Assembly (NCBI GenBank): GCA_012845835.1
Contig: JABAKD010000021.1
Location: 16,730,166 to 16,794,165, forward strand
DNA from: Undaria pinnatifida
Taxonomy: Eukaryota > Sar > Phaeophyceae > Laminariales > Alariaceae
Length of the DNA stretch: 64,000 nt
Direction of reading: 5' to 3'
Shown here one piece after another: positions 13,101-25,100 of this stretch. The notes below the pieces were generated by a model. That model did not search any database, was not told the DNA's origin, and was given only the letters and a program-made list of their open reading frames with translations. How positions within the stretch are numbered: position 1 is the stretch's first letter; the number at the start of each line of letters is the position of its first letter. Position numbers and translations under genes: made by a program.

Positions 13101-16100
13101 AAACAAGATTAAAAAAAAATATGACTTTCAGACGGTTTGTGACTAGGGAGCCCTGACATCCAGAATATTTTTGTGCCAAAACGTGCATCCTCTATCGTAA
13201 CACCAATCGCATACCTGCTCTGAAGTGTAACATTATCTTTGTGTCAGACTAGAGCGGGCATTTGCGGATTCACATTGGCTTGACGGAGCCCGTTGCCGCA
13301 TGGGTTTACTACTCTCTTAGCCGCTGTTGCAAATTCCTTGAACAGGAGGATATATTTGCTTGTTGCTAGACAAATCAGCCACTAAAACAGCTCAAGCTAG
13401 GAGTGAGGGAACGGGTTTATTGTTATTGATTGTGTTATTTGGTGGCATTACCACGATGGCACATGGCACAAAGAACTCGTGTCGCAGTTACCCGCACAAC
13501 CAGGGGACCGTCATCATTATTTCGTAGCGACAAGAAAATATAATGTCCGCAGGAATCCTTCAGATGACCGTGCATGTGCCGACTGAATCCTGACTTAGCT
13601 CATTCCGCAGGGACATCATGTAAAAGGCGGACGGTCCAGCAATTTCGTCACGTACCATGTGTACAATTCGCACACGATCAGATTTTTCCAATGAAATATT
13701 TTCTGATTAGTGTGGTTTACGCATCATTCCCTCCGAAACCAAAACACAACACATGTTTACGATTCATGTCTTACCTCCATTATCGCCGGCCCAGTTGTTG
13801 ATGAACTCAGTTCTGCCGTTCACGAAGAGCTTTGACAACTCCACGTACAAGCCGCCTTTTCACAATCGAAACACGGGGCGGGGTAATCTGTGAACGATGC
13901 AACGACTGCAGCTGATGTGATACCAAATCGACATAGCAGATTCATACCGAACCAGGCAAACTATGTAGGTGGTCGCGTGCTGAACGGAGATGTAGCGTTC
14001 TGCGGCCGCGAAGTGTATACGGGACGGGGATCCTCATCACCAGAGCAACCACAGGTTATCGTCTGAACACAGTTTGTATTGTTAGGTGGGATTCGTTCTA
14101 TGCCTCATCCGGGGAAACATTCGCCCATCAAAATATCGACTAGAATTGTAGATGAACAGTCAAGCTGACGTGTAACTTTCTGCAGGGCGCCAGAGCGACA
14201 CGGCAATGAAACCTAGGCAAATATTTGAACCGCGCGGTGCGCCCGTGAAGAAGCACGACACTTTGCGGCCTGGACGAGGTAGATAGGATGGGAGTGCCAA
14301 CTCGCACTCTGCCTTTTGCCGAGAAACCTTTGCTGAAGCCGTTACAGCTAGTGCCAGTTGCGTTAGAGAGTACGGGTCCGTTGTTTTGCTCAGTGCAACA
14401 GGTATCGACGCCAACCAGCCCCTCGCACCGAACATCATGCCGAGTATTGGACAACCTTCCTCTCTGCCATTGTGACCGGCCACGTCATCGGAAATCGCAG
14501 TGCATCCGGTCGTGAAGATCTCCGATAGTTTGGCCCACACACCAACCTCGGAGGTCAGCGCCCATGACGAGGGATAGCATGTGTATAGAGGCGCAAGCAT
14601 TATGATGTAATCCAGTTGTCTAAATTGTTCGGTACGTTGGTAGTTTACAGACCACAAACGTCTACCAGATTGCATGGGAGGCGAGATCTCGGTTACCCGA
14701 ACTTTGGACGGGGGCGTGATAGGACAGCGGCAGCAATATTTCGACCGCTTGGTTTCTGGTTGACGACACGGAATATTCTATTTCGATGAATTGCAATTTC
14801 TGCCTTGAACTTAAATAGTTTCACACCTACAGAGTGGGTTTCTTTATCAGGTGCAAGTTTCGATTTTCAAAAGATCAGTATTGAATGATGTACATAGAGC
14901 TCTTTCAAGGCAGGAGCCGCAGGAACAAAACGGCGAACCTCTACCGTAGCATGTGTTCGGGGTCGAACAAAGACATGTGTGACGCGGTCGTGGACGTTTT
15001 TCTCGACACAAGACGCATGTGCGATACTCCACCAAAGGTTTATCCAGGCACGATCTATGCTCTACCGGTTTCTTGCGCATTTTCTTGTGGTAAGTGCGAC
15101 TGCATAACGTCTGCGGAGATGACAAAAGCGTACAACTGCCTGCACGTTTGACGGATGCAACCTTCGTCATGTTCGAGCTGACCCCCCTCTGTCTCAGCCA
15201 CTCTCTCGTCTGTCTATCGTTTATCGATCGTGTTTTGTTTCAATATGGGTGGTGGATAGATAATGCAGATATAGATATATGAAACCCCCCCTTGTGCGCG
15301 TTTGATGGACATGGTTCGTGCTACCCCCCCCCCACCTCGAGAGGAAGCCGACCCCGTGCATCAACAACTCACTATTCGAAAGGTGACGATGTGACCGACG
15401 ACAACGCTATATCAACCCTACCATCCAGTAACGGCTAAGGCGTGAGGGCACACGGCACGTCTACTGTTCAGAGTCTCCACGCTCGAGATGATTCATGCCA
15501 TCCCCATGAATGATCTCGTGTAATTACGTGAAAGTGAAACCCGATCAATGAAATCATCGCCTAGGTATTGAGCAGCTATCACACCGGCGTGAGCTTGACA
15601 ATAGAGGTAAAATATTTCGGCAATCCATATTCCGACCGACGACGCCGATCGTAGTTTTCAAGATACGAACTGTCTCAACTCCATGAAGGAGGTGCATTTT
15701 TAGTGTCGAGTATGACTGACAGGTTGAGAACTATCAGCTAGTATCATAATCGTGCGAGCATCGTGTCTTACGACAGGCCCATAAACGCACTCGTCGGGTT
15801 GCGTCAACGAAGGTCTTTGAAGACATGTGCCGGGTGATGATGGATGATGGATGATGATGTTGAGGTCCTCATGTTAGGGACTCCGAAAATTGTTAGAAAG
15901 TTCTACTGCACCCTTGCTGTAGAGTGGGATGCACCGAGAGCGTTCCAGTTTTTTGCAGTTTGTGTATCGCACTCCTAGGTTAAAAGATTATTCATCGGGT
16001 TACGGGTACACTAGCTCTCAATCCCGTTCTTGGCTGAGGTAGAGAGGTCCTTCTGTAAGGATCCTGGGGAACGATTCGGTACGCCCCTACCGAAATTTTC

Positions 16101-19100
16101 AAGGTTACGTTCTGAAGGGTTTGCGGATTCCGGGTAAGAGTATGGGAGTCTTGCGGAACCTCGAGAAGTTGAAGGTACTGATGTGAAAGTGTGACAGAAC
16201 TTCCACCAGTTCCGGGTATTGTGGCACGGGCGTACAGAACCCACAGAAGTTCCGGGTTGGTACAAACGGTGCTGTACCCGTACCCCGAGTATTGTGGAAC
16301 GGGGTGTACAGAACTCACAAACGTTCCGGGTACGGGTATGAATGTGCTAGAGAACTAACAGAGGTTTGGGTACGGGTATTAAAGTACTACAAAAGTTCCA
16401 GACGTTCCGGTATGGGAATGAATGTCCTACAGAACTTTCAAATGATCTGGTTACGGGTAAAACCCGGGTTTCATTTGAAGTGGAATCTTAAGAATTTAAT
16501 ACATCTTGCATGGCATGCTCTCACTGCGCCAATGTCCGCGAGGCAATCTGTCGAGAGAGCCGATAAACCGTGACCTTCAACGAGTGGCGACCTAGGTAAC
16601 ATGCGCGCTCACTGTTATCCTGCCCTGTAACAGATCATACCAAAGCGTACCCCGGCTGTGGCGTTTCATGTTTTACAATGGCGGTCCCAAGCCCAATTTT
16701 TTTCACGAGCTCGATGAAGGCCAATTCCCGCGACAACGAATTGCAACTACCGAAAACACAGAGTACAGTTCAAGACGTCGATGGTACCTGCATCGCCGTC
16801 ACGGCAGATCTGTGTATTATTCAGATCGGAACAAAACATTGGCAATACGCAACACGTGGTTTCCGGAGAGGAGCTGAACTTGTGCGCTTCCAACCAATCG
16901 GATTGAATTCAATTCGATTCAAACGTGTCTTTCGTTAACACAATACGTGCCCGAGGGATAAAAACAAAAGCTTTTTCGAACAGGAGCTACAGCAGTAGTA
17001 GTAGGTGCTACTGTCAATATCATCACTATCATAAAATACGATACGTGCTACAGTACTGCTGCACACAGCCGTACTTTCGGTGTTTGATTGGTGTCACTGA
17101 TAAGATAGGACATCAGAACAAACGCATAATAAATTCTTTGGGTTATTTAACCATAATTAATGCATGCGGGATCCCCCCGGGTATTGAAACAAAGGTAAAC
17201 CCGTACTCCAGGTATTGTGCCACAGTCCTACAGAATGCACAGCATTTTCGGGTTAGGGTATGGAGATCTTACAGAACTTGCAGAAGTTCCGGATACGGTA
17301 CGGAAGTGTTACAGAAATCATAGAAATTCCGGCTGTTGAGGCACAGGCGTACATGACTCATGTATACATAATAAAAAAGATATCCCCGTACGCCGGGTAT
17401 TTGTGGCACTGGCGTAGAGAACTTCCAGAAGTTCTGGGCACGGGTATGGCTGTCCTACAGAATTGACACAGGTTCTTTGTAGGGTAATAACCGGGGTAAA
17501 TACCTCAGGTATGTTTTGTGCGTACCCTAAAAGACACGACTTTGAAACTTTTCGTCTACCTTTGGCGATCACCATTGTAATTCTAACCACATTTCTAAGA
17601 CGGTATTTCTCCTTGAGGACCACCGTACGCTGAAAAGTAAAACGAGCTATTAAAAATATGCGATGTTGGTTCTCAAATTGAGAATTGTTTTGGATACGTA
17701 CGTCGGACGTGTTCGTCGTATTCCCAAGATACTACGCTTTGATTGCAAACCATAGCCGCTTTGTAGCCGTCATTTACGAGGCGGCGTGTGACCCGTGGCT
17801 GGCATTCGACGTGCAACATATTTGGAAACGTTTTGACCGATTGGTCTAGACAAGCAACAATATAAAATAGCGCGCTTTTGGGGAACAATTGAACTTTGAA
17901 TTGAACGAGAAAATTAAAAGTCTCTAAAACCGTTTTGGCGGTAAATCCAAATGCACCTCGGAAGTTGGTCCAATTTGACTTGGCATGTTCGCGGAGGGAC
18001 AAAATATCTCCGAGAAGCCATGCGCAATTACCGACCTCGAAGTCTACCGCGATCGACTCGACATAACGCGAACTTAGAAGAGGGGCGATCGGGCAAATCG
18101 TGGCGCTCACGAACGCTTACCATGGAACAACGAAGCCCGGCGGTGTCGCCTCTAGTAGTACCATAACAGCCGCGATCCCAAATTTTTAACCAGCCCGCTC
18201 GGCCGAGTTTCACGAACATCAACCGAACGCGCCTAACAAACGAGTATTTGCTGAAGAATTTATTGGCTTCATGGCTATCGCTGCCCCATCAGCCCACCCA
18301 ACAGTCCCTGTGGATGGTGGCGTCTTTTCCTGGATCAATAAACGACTTCAGAGGTTGGTGACGGCGCGCACGCGACGACCCAACGCGTCGCTCTTGTGTA
18401 CTCTTGTCCGTGTTCATCAGCATCGCGTTGTGTGGCGTTCTGCGTTATTCCGAGTTTCGACATAGTTTGAAGACCAGTGCTCCCTTTTGTCGACAATGAT
18501 CAAAACGACTTATTTTAGCGGAATCAAAATCTATGTGGACTATATTTTTCGTAGTTGAATTACATGTTTAAATAGTTTATCCTGACTCAGAGGAGATATG
18601 TACCTCAACCACGAGTGCTCTTGGATATACGGAACCGTCTACCTCGATGAGCAATTTTCTACGTAGCGTAAATGCGCCATAAAGTGGTAGTGCGAAACAA
18701 GAAACCCTTTCATCATGTATGGAGCTCAGACACGTCTGTTGCACCCATTCCGCGGGGTGGTTCTCGAACCAGGTTGGATGCGACGTGTACCGTTCGTTGT
18801 GCGTAGAGGTTCATTAATACAACCACTGCTTCAGTGTAGAGTGGGAAACAAACCCCACGACGTGATACACCTTCAACGATGGTACCATTTCTCATATTCA
18901 CCGCGGGAAACCCGTCACTTTACTATAGACTTTACTATACCTCTGCTATGCCGTGATGTCGCAAACATGGGCCACAACGCCGACAACAAATCGACAGAGG
19001 TTGGACGAACGTCAACAGGCACACGCTACGGTAGAAAGGAGCTCGCACTTTGGTCGCAAACACAAAAAAGTCGAAGCACTGATGAAAGTGCAACCCGAGA

Positions 19101-22100
19101 AGCAAAGCTTGGGCGAATCACGGATACGAAGAAGATTATCAAAACAACTTTTAGATTCCGACGATATTTACTCAAGTACTACCGTAGACGCTGCCGTAGA
19201 CGAGAAGCTAGTTCAGGGGAAAAGTGCTACCGTTTCTTTTTCCGGCATAAAAGCAGGAGGAACAAAGAGTACAAAAAAAGTAATTGAAGCTCGTGCTGTG
19301 ATTTCTTTTGTTGTTGATAACCGGCGATGGCTACGGTATTACACACAATTGTTCGCTACCAGGGTTTAGCCAATCCCACGAGTTTCTCGGTATCTCACGG
19401 ACAAACTGGGTTAGGCGATTGTTTTGGTGAAGCTTAGCAGACCGTTCAATTGCGGGTTCATGTAGCAAAAGTATGAAATCCTGAAAGCTTTAGACCGCAA
19501 AGAAATATGGGAACGATTCGCGATGATGACCTGAAGCCAGTGCAAGAAAAATTCTGACGAGTGACCACCTTACGGTAGCGTTGTGTTAAGGTACGGCCTC
19601 AAAAGGCCTGCAATTGCCTGATTTGACAAGGCAATTGGCCGTTTTTGTATGATTGGTGGCCGTTATTTAGTCGCGGTAGCCAGGAATGAACACCGAGGCA
19701 TGCCCCTCGGCTCTCAATTGTTATCCGGGGCTATGTGAAAATAGTGAAGATGATTCTCCACTCAAGCTAAGAAAGTGAGTACTCACTGAGGACCTGCGCA
19801 ATAAGCAGATCTGCAGGGGACACTCTGTGTCCCCATCCAACACCTTGAGACTTGGTCAGTGGTCGAACATATGCTGGCTTACCCCCGTGTCTTTCGGCAG
19901 TGTTGTTGAATATCGTCGTGTTGCCATCCATGTATGCGTTTGAGGACGTCAACCACATTGCACCTGCATTAGGGATTGTACCCGAATATTCGCCATGCGA
20001 CGGAATTGTAAACATCGCAACGGTACGCGGCGGGATTACGTACATTAATATTCTGTGCTGCGCGGATATAAACATTAATATGGTGTGCGGCTGTAATGGA
20101 TGCTTCAATTTGCAGGAGAGAAAACATTCAAGATTTGAAACAGTTGAACGGTCGACAGGCAGAAACTACGCAACCATTGGTGGTCGAACGCGACGAAACG
20201 CGATTCCAGAATGAGTCATCCCACAGTGTAGTATCAAGAGTAGAAGTAGCAGCATTAAGTACTAATCATAGTAGTAGTAATAACGGTAGCGGTTGCATGT
20301 TTTGGGTTAACTAATGTATTAGTCTAAACCGGCCGAGCTTCTCAAGTGTGGAACTATATGGGTTAGTACGATAGTGTTAAAGGTATAATTGCTTCAGGAC
20401 TAGAACATCGAAATGTTTGTCGCGTTTCGCGAATGAATGTCTTCAAAGAAATGATTCGGGTGAGATGTATCGCGCTCTTCGTGTTAGGAGCTCAGAATCT
20501 TCTTGGAACATTCTGAATCCCTACATTTTCGGGAGGGCTGCGATTTTTGATCTGCACCGGAGAGGTTCTTCCACTGCAAGCGGGAGAGATCCGCCGCGAT
20601 TCCCGCTCGGCGCTTCTTGTAGTCTAAACCGGCCGAGCTTCTCAAGTGTGGAACTATATGGGTTAGTACGATAGTGTTAAAGGTATAATTGCTTCAGGAC
20701 TAGAACATCGAAATGTTTGTCGCGTTTCGCGAATGAATGTCTTCAAAGAAATGATTCGGGTGAGATGTATCTCGCTCTTCGTGTTAGGAGCTCAGAATCT
20801 TCTTAGAACATTCTGAATCCCTACATTTTCGGGAGGGCTGCGATTTTTGATCTGCACCGGAGAGGTTCTTCCACTGCAAGCGGGAGAGATCCGCCGCGAT
20901 TCCCGCTCGGCGCTTCTTGTATACCTGGTATGAGGAGACCGTTGAAAGCGATTATTATCCGAGGAAAGTAGTCGCCTTACTGTTCGATACGTATGTTAAA
21001 ACTCGTGTGAAGAATGTTTGTACAGCCACCTACTGTTTTTTCTCGCCGAAGGCATTTGTCAATAACGCTTCTGCGGACCGGTTCGCGGACTACATCAATG
21101 AGGTTAATGTGATATCGGTACGCTTTTTTGTCACCGAGGGATATGCCCCTTCAGCGAATAGATCGATTGCTCACGCGAATTTTGACGTCAAATTGGGCAT
21201 TATTCTGCTGCCAAGCAACCTATATCATGGTGGTGATTGTTGCAAAGCTGACTAGAACGGTGGAAGCCACTTGCGCGAGTTGTCCAGAGCCACCGAAGGC
21301 TGAGCCGTACAGGAAACTGCCCTGTCGTAGCCTTGGTATATCGTGGTTTGTGCTACAGGACAAATCGCGGGTGTCGATACGGGTTGGATGTTTCTGCACA
21401 AAGCATAGAAATGTGAAAGAAGGGGCAAGGCCCCGTATTGGGACGAAGGGCATGGCGGAAAACGACAGCGCCGCATATGCAGCAGCTGGCCGGCACAATA
21501 AATGATCGATAAACCTCCTTTACGCCATTGCTACGTGTTCCCCCCACATGCGTGTTCACCGGGCTTTCGTCGTTCAACAAATGGACAAAAAGCGACGACT
21601 GGCTGGAATGGTCATTGTCGAGGTTGGCAACGGCAGGTATTACCAGTGACCGAAGGGGGCGACAGCTCGGCCGTCATGTGTCGTGTACATGGACTTGTCA
21701 AGGTTGGATATCACAATATTCGACTGCCAACAAGACGTACAACCGTTGGAACGCAGAACGGTGATACGAGTGACTTGACCAATCTCCTGGTATATCGCTA
21801 AGTTGAACATGGGCCAAATCTAGCGCACGGTTTGTTGTCGGGCTAGGTGGAGGGTACTAGATACAAATTGGGGGGGCGGAGAGAGGGGGGTGGGGGGAGG
21901 CGGGAACGGAGGGGTTTATGCCCAAAATACTGAAGTCTGGGTCTGGCCATCGTCATCTTGACAATTGTGGGCTTTCCAATGGCCGTCACAAGATAGCGTA
22001 ATGTCGCCCTGACTTCTTCGCCTCGTTGTGTTCTCTCCTTAGTGCCATTGATGATGCAAGTGATATCCTCTACGAGACCAATGCTGTATTTTGTCAGTTG

Positions 22101-25100
22101 CTGGGGTCTGAGCACTAGTGTGGCGTATTTTCTCTTTCCTTTTCCTTGCTTCCTCTTTTTGTCTTGTCTTTTTTGCTCTTCTTCTCTTGTCTTCTTTTCG
22201 TTCCTTTCCGTTTACTTTTCCTTTCTTTTCTTTTTCTCTCTTTTCTTTTTCTTCCTTTCCTTTCTTTTCCTTTCTCTTATTTTCCTGTCTTCGTTTCTTT
22301 TTCCCAATTGGCTTGCGTCTGATGTTCGTGTTCGTAGTGATGGGTAGTACGTGCAGAAATATATGTTGTAGTCTTCCTTGGGTGGCAAGAGGTAAACTCG
22401 GTTTTTTAAAGGGGCGAGTAATGAGACGTATGCACCAGTATGGACCTGGCACATCGTAAGCTGACTCCCGGATTCATTGTGTATATGTTTTTGGCGGAAG
22501 AATGAACTGCGTCGGCTGATATACCTGGTACATGCGTATGCCACCTCGAGTTTTTTGTATTCTTTGGTCTGGGGTATTACTAAGCTTCAGAGTGACTGAA
22601 GCCCGTACTGTGACCACATACTTGATGTCAATTCATATAAGAACAGCATCAACAACAGTTTTGCCTTGGTTTTTTTATGTCGGCATAATTTCCGGCCTAT
22701 TTCACCGTTACAGTCGCCAGGTAGCGGACTATTTACGTTGGAATGGAGTTTTCTAGGCGAAATCTTCATTTACTTCGTTTTTATTTCAATCTACTTCGAA
22801 GTCCCCCTTTACGCCTCGCCCTCCCGGTCTCCTGCATTAATTGTTTTTTAAGTGGAAGTTCATGAAAACTTCCATTGAAAGCTTTCACGGAAGACATGGA
22901 AGTTTCCATGGAAACGATGGAAGCTTCCATGGAAGTTTTCATGAACTTCCACCTAAAATGCAGATAGTGCAGGTGGCTCCGCCCACCGAGGGACACATTT
23001 ATCGTCACAAGCTTGACCAATCTGGGCTTGTACATACCAACAATCATCAAATCGTTGCGATAATGGCATTGGTTGAGAGGTGAGGACTGCGGCTTTGATG
23101 TGGTGGTACAAGTGATAAGTTCGTGCTCAAATACAAAGTCCAGCGGGCAGGAGGGCGGCATCCGAATGGATCAAATTTCTCGTTGAAGTTGACTTTCGCG
23201 ATTACTAGCGTATCCAATTCGCCCAAAAGTGTTGTGGAATCTACAAAAAAAAAATTGAGATATGTTGAATTAGGATATTGCAACACTTTTGTTTTAATTT
23301 TTTTTACGCTCAAGCGGACTTGCGCCGCGTAATGGAGGGGAAATTCATTTCCCTCTTCTGTATCCTGGGTTTGGTTTTAGGTATACACGAAATCACCACC
23401 ATATGAACGCTAAAACCTTCGTATTTCGGACAAGGCGTCCAGTTTCATGACTGTAATTGATAGCATGTTCGTTGCTCCGAACATCAACTGTTGACTAGAC
23501 AGGTGAGCTAGAACGAAGAAACGTTGGGCTTTTGTCACAGAAAAAACCATAACATGAATGCGATGTTTCAATCGTGGCAACCAGCTTCCCCCTATAATGA
23601 ACTTAGCATGACATAGTAATGTGATATGTTGCGAGCAGCTTCAGGGCTGTCACCAGGGTAAGTATCCGCTATTCATAAAATAATGATTCGTCTGGGAACA
23701 AGCACGACTTTCAATTTGCTTTGGTGTCTCATGCGCGTAATTGCTGGCACACCAGTTTAAATCACATACAACTGAACAAATCGCATGGGCATTACTGAAT
23801 CTTGGGAAATGAAGATGACAACAGTCGCGGGAAAACCCGTGACACTTGCACAATTGTGGCCATTCTCAGTCTCTGAATACCTTCAAAATACTACACAGAT
23901 GCCAATATTGACGTCAAGAATCCAGGCCAAAATCGAAATTTTGGTTTTATATCGTTTTATTCCACACGAGGCATGTGCATACACGGTTTTATGCGCACAC
24001 CACAGGTCAATTAGGTGATGGCGCCTGGCATGGGGCACCAGCATGATGGTTACACGGGATATCATGGACTCCCATGTGGTCCTATTGGTCTCCCATGGGT
24101 CTCCCGTGGGTAGTCCACCTTAGCGTTGAGGTGGATCGTTAGTCCGGCATGTCAATACCGCATTAACCGAGATCCTACATTTGATGCATCTTTGTATTGT
24201 GGAGCAGTCAATAAACGAGGCCCCACGGGGTCTCTCATGGCGTTCCCCGTCGTACGAAAGGTGCGCAGGATGTCTTACATGGGGCACCATGGGGTCCCAT
24301 GGGGTGCGATAAGTACCCCATGTTGCAAAATGTGGCCTCAAATGGGTTGAATGAGTACGCTATGGGGCGCCGTAGGGTCTCGCATGAGGCCGCATGGAGT
24401 CTCCTACGTGGTGGGATAGGTAACCCTTTGAGAGCCACGGGGTTGGTCTCCTGTTTGGTGCGATAAGCAACCCATTGAGAAACACGGGGTTCGATATATA
24501 CCCCATGGGGCGCGATAGGGCGTCCCATGAACCACTATGGGGTCTTTAAAGGGGCACCATGGGGGTTGGTTAGAATACAACGGGGCACCATGTAGGGTCT
24601 CCCATGGGGCCGCATGGAGTCGCCCGGTGGCGTTGTGTAAGTAACCCATTGATAACCATGGGGTTCGGTACGTACCCGACGGTGCACAAAAGGGTGTCCC
24701 ATGAGGCACCATAGGGCCTCATGAGGTCGGACAATGGGCCAACGGTGCTGCATAAATATCCCTTCAGGTGGGTCCCGCAGGGTCCCATGATAGTCCCATG
24801 AAGCCCCCCATAGGTTACAAAATAGTTTGGGCAAAAATTTGTGAAGTAACGCAGGCCATGAGGTCAAACTCACGATCAAAATGGAGACCATTCTCCCTGA
24901 GGATATATATATGTATATTGTATATACCTGCTGGTTGGCGCGTTCGAAAGGGCGTAATGGCATCAATTTCATGTCTCGCATCTATTAATAGGCATGAAGG
25001 AGAAAAATTGGAGTTAATAGCACATTCTAACATGTCGGTCGGCAGTGTTTTCAAACGCACCAGAGCATTGAACGGGTGGCATACTCAACCCAAAAGAGAG

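Larger units (their letters stand above)
10168..13774 (-). other. Intron of the giant gene
   Basis: Apart from the two possible exon relics listed separately, it holds a copy of a dispersed repeat at about 10690..10778 whose partner lies at 34165 in the other orientation. Plus-strand frames at 11399..11689 and 12470..12661 have a protein-like composition (DTFSKEKQKIDKRISRG; VLDERIKAENTKPLKTSL) without a recognised domain. Confidence 0.3.
13856..19882 (-). other. Intron of the giant gene with minisatellite arrays and TE debris
   Basis: It contains the decayed exon at 14465, two minisatellite blocks (15990..16470 and 17170..17475), the transposase-like fragment at 17673 and several plus-strand hypothetical frames. 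A minus-strand frame at 14140..14454 reads DVRCEGLVGVDTCC and GTSCNGFSKG, a Cys-rich extracellular style, and could be an additional exon of unknown phase. Confidence 0.3.

Noticed and set aside
18713-18901. Minus frame with VVVLMNLYAQRTVHVASN resembling a repeat
   Set aside because: The distance from a GG-type start is wrong and there is no donor in phase 1.
22039-22544. Lys/Glu-rich and Phe/Ser-rich ORFs
   Set aside because: They are produced by the polypyrimidine/polypurine tail of repeat R1.
24235-24981. Several overlapping 70-150 codon minus ORFs
   Set aside because: They follow the CCCATGGGG array, are His/Pro/Thr-biased and overlap in more than one frame.
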